Source: Bdellovibrio sp. ZAP7 (GTDB lineage Bacteria; Bdellovibrionota; Bdellovibrionia; Bdellovibrionales; Bdellovibrionaceae). Taken from it: a DNA stretch of 64,000 nt. The translations under genes and the position numbers were made by a program. The notes beneath the pieces are model-generated. The model was not told the origin of the DNA. It saw only the letters and a program-made list of their open reading frames with translations, and searched no databases. This document shows, piece by piece, positions 42,125 to 50,301 of the stretch. Every line of letters starts with the position of its first letter. The stretch's first letter is position 1. The stretch is taken from assembly GCF_006874645.1 (NCBI RefSeq), contig NZ_CP030082.1, positions 3,658,001 through 3,722,000 of the forward strand. Direction: 5' to 3'.

Positions 42125-44220
42125 ACGCGGGCCAGAAGTGTTTTAGCAAGCACTTCTTCCAGCATCGACATATCAATCGGCTTACTCAAATACCCATCAA
42201 AACCTGAATTCAGACATTCTCTTTGTCCTTCAGAGCTCGCTTGGGCTGTAAGCGCTACGATAGGTTTTATATAACCGCGGGCCCGCAACTCTTTCGCAGC
42301 CTCATGACCTGACATTCCAGGCATTTTAATATCCATCAAAATCAAATCATAGCCTTCCGCTTTCAGGGCGTAAGAAACAGCCCCGGCACCACTGTCACAG
42401 ATATCCACCATGGCCCCGTGACGAAGCAAATAACGATGCATCAGATTGCGCAGATCTTCGGAATCATCCACCACTAAAATACGGCGGTCCTTCAGATATT
42501 CAGAATTTTTATTCTGCGGCAAATTACGCTCCAGAACCATGCGATTGGCATGGTGAGCTTCTACCAACTTTAATGGCGTCACAGATCCAACACTGATGGA
42601 GTATTCAAAGATACTGCCCTTGCCTTCAACCGACTCAATCAAACACAAATCCCCACCTGACAGGCGCGCCAGACGTTGAGACAACGCAAGACCCAAGCCT
42701 GAGCCCACGACTTTTTGAACTTCGCGACTTTCCCCTCGCATGAATGGTTGGAACAGATTCATCTGCGTCTGCACATTCATACCGATACCAGAATCAGTGA
42801 CACGAATTCTTAATGTGCCTTGATTTTCGGTATCCATTCCAAAAGAAACCAGAACTTGAATTTCTCCCTGCGGAGTGAACTTCACCGCATTGGAAAGAAG
42901 ATTGATTAACACCTGACGGAAGCGAACCGAATCCATTTGAATTTCATCTGGCAGCAAGGTCATGTACTTCAAGGTCAGTCGATGTCGGGCATTGATCACG
43001 GTGCGAATCACCGAAACCGAATCCTCGATTTCCTGAACCGGACTCATCGGGGCATTCTGCAGGAACAGCTTTTTACTTTCAATTTTCGATAAATCTAAAA
43101 GATCATTCACCAGGGACGTCATGAACTTACCCTGCCTTTGGATAGCATGAATGTCTTTGTAAGCGGCCTCATCCAAATTCGGATTAGCCAGCATAGCTTC
43201 TGAAAACCCCAAAATGGCTGCGAGCGGAGTACGAATCTCGTGGCTGGCGTTGGCCAACAAAACTGATTTTGCCTCGTTGGCTGCTTCGTGGAGATCTCTT
43301 TCACGACGAAGGAAGTCTTGATTACGCTTGATCGTTACATCCCAGACAATACCTGATGTACGCAATACATTGCCGGCCTCACAGCGTTCGATTTTTCCAC
43401 GAAATGCCAACGAGCGTGCTCCGCCGTTTTCACTCGCCAGCAAAAATTCAAAATCCAATTCACGATTTTCATGAAAATTAGAGCGTAGAATATCTTTTAA
43501 CAAAGCCTGTTCTGGTAAAAGCTGCAGATTGCCCTCGCGGTAAATCATGTCTTCCTGGATATCCCAGTCCCAAGTCATCGCTTCCGAAGAAGCCATGGCC
43601 ATGCGCACGCGCTCTTCACTGCGCAGTAAAATTTTATCGACGCTGAACAAAGTCAGGATGGAACGATTCAAAGAGCGCCCCAGAACAATCACCAACGCCA
43701 GATAGATCAACATGATCGTACCAACCAAGTACGTATGAGGCTGACCCGAAACGACATAACCCAAAGCCCAACCCACAATTGTCGGTCCTACCACACACAG
43801 CATTGCCGTACGGTTGGACACGTAAAGTATCATCCCGCCCGCGGTCATAACCGCAATCAACATCGCCGTTAAATTCTGAACAGTGGTCCCCGTCCACGGT
43901 GCCATAAATCCCATGGCTCCCCAACTCAGTCCCGAAACGGAAAGCAGACAGTACTTGGCTCTTTTCCAAATGTTCAGTTGTTCAATGCTTTGTATTTTAT
44001 CTTTGGCTTCATTCCAGAAGGGCACAATGCCCAGGCTCAGGGCTGCATAAATATTAATCGTTAAAAACCAGCCGATGATGAACTTGTGGGAGACCGTATC
44101 CCATGCCACAAACGTATAAAAATAGGCGGTCGTCAAAACTGCCACCATGGCAGTAAAGCTTTGACCCAACAACAGGTCCACTTTGCGAATTTCTAGTTCG
44201 AGCAGATCATTTTTTTTCAT
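42121..44220 (-). CDS. Hybrid sensor histidine kinase with membrane domain and receiver
   Basis: The protein has 699 residues. The N-terminal part (about 15-195) has roughly six transmembrane helices in short-loop arrangement, resembling an MHYT- or 7TM-like sensor but not recognised as either. A PAS-type region follows (about 200-310). HisKA reads ASHEIRTPLAAI and the ATPase domain has NLLSNAVKFT and SGLGLALSQRL. The C-terminal receiver (about 580-695) has IDLILMDIKMPG-like DLILMDIKMPGMSG with the phosphoacceptor. It probably passes phosphate to an unlinked Hpt or acts alone. It sits beyond the cheB terminator, so it is its own transcript. Confidence 0.9.
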   Translation of the reverse strand: MKKNDLLELEIRKVDLLLGQSFTAMVAVLTTAYFYTFVAWDTVSHKFIIGWFLTINIYAALSLGIVPFWNEAKDKIQSIEQLNIWKRAKYCLLSVSGLSWGAMGFMAPWTGTTVQNLTAMLIAVMTAGGMILYVSNRTAMLCVVGPTIVGWALGYVVSGQPHTYLVGTIMLIYLALVIVLGRSLNRSILTLFSVDKILLRSEERVRMAMASSEAMTWDWDIQEDMIYREGNLQLLPEQALLKDILRSNFHENRELDFEFLLASENGGARSLAFRGKIERCEAGNVLRTSGIVWDVTIKRNQDFLRRERDLHEAANEAKSVLLANASHEIRTPLAAILGFSEAMLANPNLDEAAYKDIHAIQRQGKFMTSLVNDLLDLSKIESKKLFLQNAPMSPVQEIEDSVSVIRTVINARHRLTLKYMTLLPDEIQMDSVRFRQVLINLLSNAVKFTPQGEIQVLVSFGMDTENQGTLRIRVTDSGIGMNVQTQMNLFQPFMRGESREVQKVVGSGLGLALSQRLARLSGGDLCLIESVEGKGSIFEYSISVGSVTPLKLVEAHHANRMVLERNLPQNKNSEYLKDRRILVVDDSEDLRNLMHRYLLRHGAMVDICDSGAGAVSYALKAEGYDLILMDIKMPGMSGHEAAKELRARGYIKPIVALTAQASSEGQRECLNSGFDGYLSKPIDMSMLEEVLAKTLLARV

Positions 44221-44260
44221 ATACGTGCGAATTCGTTAATATTCCATAGGCGCTAAAAAT

Positions 44261-44292
44261 AAAACAGGGAAAGTCTGAACTTTCCCCGTTTT
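44261..44292 (-). terminator. Rho-independent terminator of the cheA-cheR-cheB operon
   Basis: AAAACAGGGAAAGT (44261-44274) pairs with ACTTTCCCCGTTTT (44279-44292), 14 bp with one wobble and a 4-nt loop. It lies 24 bp after the cheB stop. Confidence 0.85.
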
Positions 44293-44316
44293 ACACGTTC
44301 CATAAAGCATCTGTAA

Positions 44317-45378
44317 TTAAGCGGCTTCTCTTAAATCAAGCTGCTTTAATAATTCTCCTGCAATTTTATCCAGGGCCATTATCTTATCTGCAGCTCCCAA
44401 TGCCACAGCCGCGGCTGGCATTCCATACACCACACAGGTTTCTTCGTTCTGCGCGACTGTAAAGGCTCCGGCATTTTTCATCTCCAAAAGACCTTCAGCG
44501 CCGTCTTTACCCATACCCGTTAGTACGACACCCATCGCATTTTTACCTGCGTATTTTGCGACCGATTTCATTAAGTAATCAGCTGCAGGGCGCACGCTGT
44601 GCATAGGAGCATTCTGATGAAGCTTGATATAGTAAAAAGCACCACTACGAGTGATTTCCATGTGGAAATTACCCGGAGCAATCAAGACACGACCTGGAAC
44701 AACCTGGTCACCTTCTTGAGCTTCTTTTACTTCAAACGGAAACATAGCGTTTAAATTATCTGCGAAAGACTTCGTAAAACCTGGAGGCATATGCTGAACC
44801 ACCACTGTTCCAGGGATATTCGCCGGCATGCCGGAAAGGAAAACTTTTAAAGCCTCCGTACCGCCTGTGCTTGATGCGACTGCAATCATTTGATGGGTTG
44901 TACGCGCGAGCGACGTACGATCCACCTTTTTTACAGGAGTTGTCGGTGTTGCCACTTTCGTTCTAGATTGGATGCGAGCGCGGGCGACCACGCGAACCTT
45001 TTCAATAATTTCGCGCCCCAGAACTTCAAGAGTTTGCGAAACGTCGATGGAAGGTTTTTCCATGATTTCAATAGCACCGGCCTCAAGAGCACGAAGATAA
45101 GTTTCCGAACCTGTTTTTGCCAGACTCGAAAAGATAACTGTTCGGGTTGGAAAGTGCTGCATGACTTTTTCCAGGAAGCTGATGCCGTCCATACGAGGCA
45201 TCTCCACATCCAAAGTCATAACATCAGGTTTTAGTTGCACCAATTTATCACGAGCAATGTAAGGATCAGAAGCTGTACCAACCACTTCGATATCCGGTGC
45301 CGAAGAGAAAATTTTCTCTAGCAACTTACGAATCACTGCGGAGTCATCAACGATGAGAACTTTGATTTTTTGACCCAT
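44317..45378 (-). CDS. cheB: CheB, protein-glutamate methylesterase
   Basis: The protein has 353 residues. The N-terminal receiver has the phosphoacceptor in VMTLDVEMPRMDG. The C-terminal methylesterase has the serine in ASSTGGTEAL, the histidine in VVQHMPPGF and the aspartate in GMGKDGAEGL. CheB demethylates and deamidates chemoreceptors when phosphorylated by CheA. It starts 9 bp after cheR and ends the operon. Confidence 0.97.
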   Translation of the reverse strand: MGQKIKVLIVDDSAVIRKLLEKIFSSAPDIEVVGTASDPYIARDKLVQLKPDVMTLDVEMPRMDGISFLEKVMQHFPTRTVIFSSLAKTGSETYLRALEAGAIEIMEKPSIDVSQTLEVLGREIIEKVRVVARARIQSRTKVATPTTPVKKVDRTSLARTTHQMIAVASSTGGTEALKVFLSGMPANIPGTVVVQHMPPGFTKSFADNLNAMFPFEVKEAQEGDQVVPGRVLIAPGNFHMEITRSGAFYYIKLHQNAPMHSVRPAADYLMKSVAKYAGKNAMGVVLTGMGKDGAEGLLEMKNAGAFTVAQNEETCVVYGMPAAAVALGAADKIMALDKIAGELLKQLDLREAA

Positions 45379-45387
45379 ATTTCCTTC

Positions 45388-46257
45388 TTACAGCTTTTGA
45401 TAAACTGCGCGTGATAGCGGTTTCAAATGAGTGTGTTTAATATTTCCTGATTCGGAATGTCCCAAAATCAGGTAGCCACCCGGTGCCAGACACGAAGTCA
45501 GGCTGTCGATTACTTTTTTCGTCGTCTCTTCGTCGAAATATATCAAAACGTTACGACAAAAAATCACATGGAACTTGTGCTGAAATTCATACTTAGGACT
45601 CATCAAATTGAATTGCGCAAAGCGAACCATGTCGTGAATATTGTCTTTCGCTCTCCAATATTCAGTTTCATTCTTTTTAACTTTTTCAAAGTACTTTAGA
45701 CGCTGAGCCGGAGGCAGGCCCTGCATTTCGCGATCTTCATAGGCACCGATGGAGCCTTTTTTCAAAACTTGCAAATCGATATCCGTCGCAAGCAAGCGTG
45801 CCTTCATACCGGGAATCTGTTGCATCACTTCGTGAGCAGTCATAGCAATCGTATAGGGCTCTTGCCCCGTACTTGCAGCTGCACACCACATACGAATGTC
45901 AGCGCCAAATTTTTTATAAAGTTCTGGAAGTTGTTGCGCAAGGAAATCAAAGTGATTTCCTTCTCGGTAAAAAGACGTCATGTTTGTTGTCAAAGCAGAG
46001 ATGAACTCCGAAGTGATTTCATGATTTCCGTGTTCAATCATGTCCCAATACTGCTCGTAAGATTTCAAGCCATGACGGCGCAAAAGCTTCACTATACGGT
46101 TACGGATCAGCGCATGATTCTTAGGGGAAAATGGCAAATCCACGCCCGCCAGGTCATACATGTGCTTGGCGAACTTTGCGAACATCTTCTCGGTGAGCTG
46201 AATATCTTCAAACTCATACAGAGCGCTTACGGCTTCAGTCTTTTTTAGTGCACTCAT
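45388..46257 (-). CDS. cheR: CheR, chemoreceptor glutamate methyltransferase
   Basis: The protein has 289 residues. A small N-terminal helical domain precedes the SAM-binding domain with CAAASTGQEPYTIA, a match to the CheR G-x-E-x-Y motif, and FCRNVLIYFDEET. CheR methylates chemoreceptors with SAM and balances CheB. It overlaps cheA by 4 bp and lies 9 bp before cheB. Confidence 0.97.
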   Translation of the reverse strand: MSALKKTEAVSALYEFEDIQLTEKMFAKFAKHMYDLAGVDLPFSPKNHALIRNRIVKLLRRHGLKSYEQYWDMIEHGNHEITSEFISALTTNMTSFYREGNHFDFLAQQLPELYKKFGADIRMWCAAASTGQEPYTIAMTAHEVMQQIPGMKARLLATDIDLQVLKKGSIGAYEDREMQGLPPAQRLKYFEKVKKNETEYWRAKDNIHDMVRFAQFNLMSPKYEFQHKFHVIFCRNVLIYFDEETTKKVIDSLTSCLAPGGYLILGHSESGNIKHTHLKPLSRAVYQKL

Positions 46258-48413
46258 GCTGCTGCCGCCATTCCTGATCCCTTAGAAACGGACTGCAACA
46301 ATGAACCTGGTTCCAAAATTAGTACGGTACGACCATCACCCAGAATCGCAGCACCTGCGATCTCAGGAATATCAAAGCCCGTCACGATTGGTTTCACCAC
46401 CACTTGCGCCTGACCCAAGACATCATCCACTGGGAAGGCCATTTGACCGGTCACAGACTCGATGATCACCAGCATCGTCTCTTCACGACGCGCGCTCAAC
46501 GTATCTTTCACCACAGTCTCTTTGGTGCCAAACTGGCTGTTCAAAGAACCCAACGTGTGGGACACATCGATCACTGGAAGCAACAAGCCACGAATGTTGG
46601 CCACTTTGCCAGCGTTAGAAATACTTGTGTAATCCTTCGGCTGGACACGCACGATCTCGCGGATCGAGTGGATCGGAAGGATGTAACGAGAACCGTCCAA
46701 GGCCACGATGATACCGTCAGTGATCGCCGTACTAAGAGGAATCGTCAAACGGAATGTCGTACCCACGCCTGATTTAGACATGATGTTAATCTTACCGTTG
46801 ATCTTATCCAGATTTGATTTCACCACGTCCAAACCAACACCACGACCAGAAAGGTCCGAAATTTTGTCAGCCGTCGAGAAACCAGGATAGAAAATATATT
46901 GGAAAACTTGTTCATCCGGAATAGTTGCCGGGTCTTGGCCCTTCGGAACGAAACCTTTTTCAATGGCTTTCGCCAAAACCTTCTCACGGTTGATACCACC
47001 ACCATCATCGATGATCTCGATAACGACGTTACCACCGTTTTGTTTTGCAGAAACCGTTACTTTTGCAGTCACAGGCTTACCGCGCTCTTGACGTACTTCA
47101 CGTTTTTCCACACCGTGGTCCATGGAGTTTCTGACCAAGTGAACCAAAGGGTCACCCAAGAGTTCAAAAACCGTTCTTTCAACCTCTGTCTCCTCACCGA
47201 TCAATTGCAAATCAACAGGTTTATCCAGAGTCAAAGATACGTCACGCACGATACGTTGGATTTTAATGAACATGGATTTCAGAGGCGTCATGCGGATGCT
47301 TAATGTTTTTTCATAAAGTTCACGCACAGCTTTGTCCAGCTGGTCAACGATCGCTTCTAGACGAAGATTTTCACCACTGCGAACAGTTTCGTCGTGTACC
47401 AACTGATTCTTCAATACAACCAACTCACCCACAGCATCCAACACGGAATCAACACGCCCTGTATCCACTTTGATCGTGCTGTTGGCATTTTTTGCAGGAG
47501 TTTTATTACCCCCGCCGCCGCCACCGTTTTCTGATGCAGCTGGTTTTGCCTCAGAAACCACTTTCAATTTCGGAGCTTCTGCCACTGGCTCTGGAGAAGC
47601 CGTTGCAGCAGGAGAAACCGCAGGGCCCGCTGCCACAACTGGAGATGCTTCCACAGCTGCCACTTCTGGAGTGGAAGCTTCCACAGGAATTTCAATTGCT
47701 GCATTTTCAATTTCACGGATCAATTCTTTTTCGGCGGCTTCTGCTGCTTCTTTCGCATGAAACTCGGCTTGGTCTTCTGGAGACAATTGTGCGAGCAACT
47801 CTGCCAAAAGATCGTGGTTCACGACATCGTCAGAAGTTTCCATGTTGGGTTTTGCTTCTGGCACGGGACAATTCGCTGCCGCCGCATCCACATGCTCGAA
47901 GAAGTCATCAGGCACAGACATTTTTGGTTCATCAGCTGTTGCTGCTGCCACCGGAGCTGGAGCTGCCGCAGCGGCCGCGGCCTCAGCTGCTTTCGTATGA
48001 GAAGATTTTTTGCCGGAAAGACTTTCCGTCACAGCCACAAGTTGTTTCACCAGTTCAGATGGATCCCATGGACCACCTTGACCTTGCTGCAAAGAAGAGA
48101 TGCGATTTTTCAACTCGTCACCTGCTTGCAAAAGCAAAGAGATAACATTCGAGTTCACCAGCTCTGGCTTGGAACGAAGAAGATCCAAAAGATCTTCCGC
48201 AACGTGCGCGAATTTCGCAAGATCTGACAATCCTACCGCTGCTGCTCCACCTTTTACTGAATGGGCCACACGGAAAATATCTGTCAGATCTTTCGCAGGA
48301 TCATCACTGTTTTCTAGTTTCATCATCGATTCGTCGTATTGCTCGAACATGAACAAGGACTCGTTAAGGAAATCCATCTGCAGTTCTTCAAAGAATGCAT
48401 TATCGCCGCTCAT
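46254..48413 (-). CDS. cheA: CheA, chemotaxis histidine kinase
   Basis: The protein has 719 residues. The Hpt domain carries the phosphorylated histidine H51 in RVAHSVKGGA. A long low-complexity linker rich in alanine, proline and glutamate (about 140-310) follows, with a run of six glycines. The dimerisation domain has KNQLVHDE. The ATPase domain has LVHLVRNSMDHG, DDGGGI and GRGVGLDVV. The last third is CheW-like for receptor coupling. CheA receives signals from receptors and phosphorylates CheY and CheB. No CheY gene is in the window. The operon is cheA-cheR-cheB. Confidence 0.97.
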   Translation of the reverse strand: MSGDNAFFEELQMDFLNESLFMFEQYDESMMKLENSDDPAKDLTDIFRVAHSVKGGAAAVGLSDLAKFAHVAEDLLDLLRSKPELVNSNVISLLLQAGDELKNRISSLQQGQGGPWDPSELVKQLVAVTESLSGKKSSHTKAAEAAAAAAAPAPVAAATADEPKMSVPDDFFEHVDAAAANCPVPEAKPNMETSDDVVNHDLLAELLAQLSPEDQAEFHAKEAAEAAEKELIREIENAAIEIPVEASTPEVAAVEASPVVAAGPAVSPAATASPEPVAEAPKLKVVSEAKPAASENGGGGGGNKTPAKNANSTIKVDTGRVDSVLDAVGELVVLKNQLVHDETVRSGENLRLEAIVDQLDKAVRELYEKTLSIRMTPLKSMFIKIQRIVRDVSLTLDKPVDLQLIGEETEVERTVFELLGDPLVHLVRNSMDHGVEKREVRQERGKPVTAKVTVSAKQNGGNVVIEIIDDGGGINREKVLAKAIEKGFVPKGQDPATIPDEQVFQYIFYPGFSTADKISDLSGRGVGLDVVKSNLDKINGKINIMSKSGVGTTFRLTIPLSTAITDGIIVALDGSRYILPIHSIREIVRVQPKDYTSISNAGKVANIRGLLLPVIDVSHTLGSLNSQFGTKETVVKDTLSARREETMLVIIESVTGQMAFPVDDVLGQAQVVVKPIVTGFDIPEIAGAAILGDGRTVLILEPGSLLQSVSKGSGMAAAA

Positions 48414-48598
48414 TTATTTCTCCAGGGACTGTGTATTTCTAATCACTAGAGTTATCGGCAACTTAGAACATTTGATTCTACTACGAAGGACCAGAGCCGC
48501 GGGTAAATTCACTGATTTAGTCATAGGTCCTGGAGTCGAACTAAAGCTGTCTCATAAGGGCGCGAAAATACGAATTAACAATTATTTTTAACATACCC

Positions 48599-48626
48599 TT
48601 AAGTTCCCTTGAGATTTCGGCGAATA
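48599..48626 (+). promoter_or_regulatory. Possible sigma-28 (FliA)-type promoter upstream of cheW
   Basis: TTAAGTTC (48599-48606) and GGCGAATA (48619-48626) resemble the TAAAGTTT / GCCGATAA consensus with a 12-bp spacer, 33 bp before the cheW start. The match is partial (6/8 and 5/8). Confidence 0.25.
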
Positions 48627-48659
48627 GTAGGGGGTCCAATTACATCGAAAGGCCTTACT

Positions 48660-49142
48660 ATGAGTGAAATGTCTACAAAAGCAAAAGCTGGTCAGTATCT
48701 GACTTTCCAATTGATGTCAGAGCAATATGGTGTCGCGATTGAAACAGTTCGCGAAATCAACCAGTTTGGTGAAATCACTCCGGTTCCACGCACGCCTGAA
48801 TACGTTAAGGGTGTCATGAATTTGCGTGGAAAAATCATTCCAGTTGTTAATCTTCGCGTAAAATTCGGAATGGATGCTCAAGATAAAACTCGCGATACTT
48901 GCATCATCGTGATCGACACTGAAATCGGTCAAGTTGGCATGATCGTGGATTCAGTAAAAGAAGTTGTGGATCTTCAGGACAACCAAATCGAACCGTCACC
49001 GGTTCTTGGCAACCAAAGCTCTATGCACTTCGTTCGCGGTATGGGTAAAGTTGATAACAGAGTTGTTATCCTTGTTGATATCGTGGCTGCATTCTCTTCA
49101 GATCAAATGGGCCAAATGGCTCAGTTCTCTGAAGCTGCTTAA
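48660..49142 (+). CDS. cheW: CheW, chemotaxis coupling protein
   Basis: The protein has 160 residues from the ATG at 48660, which follows GAAAGG. The family core is complete: YLTFQLMSEQYGV, a PVPRTPEYVKGVMNLRGKI segment, VVNLRVKFG and VRGMGKVDNRVVILVD. CheW couples chemoreceptors to CheA at the membrane. It is divergent from cheA with about 250 bp between them and has its own terminator. Confidence 0.97.
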   Translation: MSEMSTKAKAGQYLTFQLMSEQYGVAIETVREINQFGEITPVPRTPEYVKGVMNLRGKIIPVVNLRVKFGMDAQDKTRDTCIIVIDTEIGQVGMIVDSVKEVVDLQDNQIEPSPVLGNQSSMHFVRGMGKVDNRVVILVDIVAAFSSDQMGQMAQFSEAA

Positions 49143-49167
49143 TCGAATCTCGATTTTCAAAAATAAA

Positions 49168-49198
49168 AAAGGCACTGCTTTTGTCAGTGCCTTTTTTT
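49168..49198 (+). terminator. Rho-independent terminator of cheW
   Basis: AAAGGCACTG (49168-49177) and CAGTGCCTTT (49185-49194) form a 10-bp stem with a 7-nt loop, followed by TTTT. Confidence 0.92.
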
Positions 49199-49222
49199 AT
49201 TTCAGAATGAAGTCCGAAATAA

Positions 49223-49477
49223 TTAGTCGTTGTAATCAGCTTTGCAAAGTTCGTTGATTGTAACTTCCAAGCGAGCTGCATAATCAACATAGTCTTGTCT
49301 TTTTTCAGTCAAAACTTCGATAACGTCTGCATTGTTTGAAGCTTTGATCTGAGCTGTCAAAGATTTGATTTGAGTAAGGGCTTTTGCTTTGTTTTCGATC
49401 ATTTGACCGCAAGAAGCTGCGTTTGCTTGAGATGTGAAAAGACCTGCCAAAACCAATGCGCCGATAAGTGCTTTCAT
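49223..49477 (-). CDS. Small exported protein, helical
   Basis: The protein has 84 residues: a signal peptide (about 1-20, ends ANA) and a short helical mature part, with cysteines at 23 and near the C-terminus (LCKADYND) that could pair. A GGAGTTTC ribosome-binding region precedes the start (minus strand). No family was recognised. The 183-bp gap between it and the glyoxalase gene holds nothing recognisable. Confidence 0.6.
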   Translation of the reverse strand: MKALIGALVLAGLFTSQANAASCGQMIENKAKALTQIKSLTAQIKASNNADVIEVLTEKRQDYVDYAARLEVTINELCKADYND

Positions 49478-49659
49478 TGAAACTCCTAATGGGTTGTTAT
49501 TTTGACCGGAACCTACTCAACAGAAAGCGAATCTCCAAACTAATAAGCGGTAATTCGCCAATGCATCCAAAAAATTCACGAATTCCAGAGGGAAAACAGA
49601 AAAATCTCTTCATTTTCCACTCCGAAATTTAACATATGTTAATGATCGTTAAGAATTGA

Positions 49660-50172
49660 CTAAAGCAAACCCGCCTGAACAATCTCGATCCAATAGTTGT
49701 CGGGATCTTTGATGAAGGCGATATTCTTCATTCCGCCCTCCCCTAAACGTTTCTGATACGTCACATTTAATTTATCAAACCGTTCGCACGCAGCTTTGAT
49801 ATCAGGAACGGTCACGCAGATATGACCAAAGCCACGAGGCTCTGTGTTGCCGTTGTGGTAAGGCGTCGTTTCTTGGTCTTCTGTGCCCCAGTTATGAGTC
49901 AGCTCTAAAACCGCTTCACGACCAAAAGTGTATTTGGCATTCGCTTCGTTTTCCGTCGGAACATTTGTGCCTTCAGGAACATAAGCCAAAAAGAACAACG
50001 AAAACTTCCATTCCGCGAAATCAAGTTTGCGCACCAACTTCATACCCAAGATGCGAGTGTAAAAATCCAACGAAGCTTTAGGATCTTTCACACGAAGCAT
50101 GGTGTGATTGAATACGTATTTTTTCGTCTCGCCATCGGGGTTCGCGCACAAACCCGGAATATTTTCCGCCAT
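49660..50172 (-). CDS. gloA: Lactoylglutathione lyase (glyoxalase I)
   Basis: The protein has 170 residues. Glyoxalase I isomerises the methylglyoxal-glutathione adduct. The four metal ligands are recognisable: His in FNHTMLRVKD, Glu in LELTHNWG, His in GFGHICVTV and Glu in YWIEIVQ. The length with an N-terminal extension of 20 residues and the loop FAEWKFSLFFLAY resemble the longer zinc-type enzymes (eukaryotic and Pseudomonas) rather than the 135-residue nickel type of E. coli. Confidence 0.92.
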   Translation of the reverse strand: MAENIPGLCANPDGETKKYVFNHTMLRVKDPKASLDFYTRILGMKLVRKLDFAEWKFSLFFLAYVPEGTNVPTENEANAKYTFGREAVLELTHNWGTEDQETTPYHNGNTEPRGFGHICVTVPDIKAACERFDKLNVTYQKRLGEGGMKNIAFIKDPDNYWIEIVQAGLL

Positions 50173-50211
50173 GATGTTCTCCTCAAATTAATTTCGCCTT
50201 AGATATAACAT

Positions 50212-50243
50212 AAAAAAAAGGGAGAAGCTTTCACTTCTCCCTT
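50212..50243 (-). terminator. Rho-independent terminator of the transketolase gene
   Basis: AAGGGAGAAG (50218-50227) and CTTCTCCCTT (50234-50243) form a 10-bp stem. On the minus strand it is followed by eight T residues (50212-50219). It serves the gene that ends at 50300. Confidence 0.9.
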
Positions 50244-50280
50244 CGAAATTATATTTACCAGATTTTGCATCGTACCCCCC

Positions 50281-50301
50281 AAAAGGTACGGCGTACCTTT
50301 T
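50281..50301. repeat. AAAAGGTAC-GTACCTTTT palindrome after the transketolase gene
   Basis: AAAAGGTAC (50281-50289) and GTACCTTTT (50293-50301) are perfect 9-bp arms with a 3-nt centre. It overlaps the transketolase stop codon by 2 bp. It shares its arms with the inverted repeat at 21476-21519, also after a gene's stop. Confidence 0.6.

Noticed and set aside
47492-48145. Open frames on the plus strand opposite the cheA linker
   Set aside because: They come from the alanine- and proline-rich linker of CheA; composition explains the lack of stops.
48440-48600. tRNA-like GGAGTCGAACT segment in the cheA/cheW gap
   Set aside because: No acceptor stem, anticodon arm or D arm can be drawn around it.
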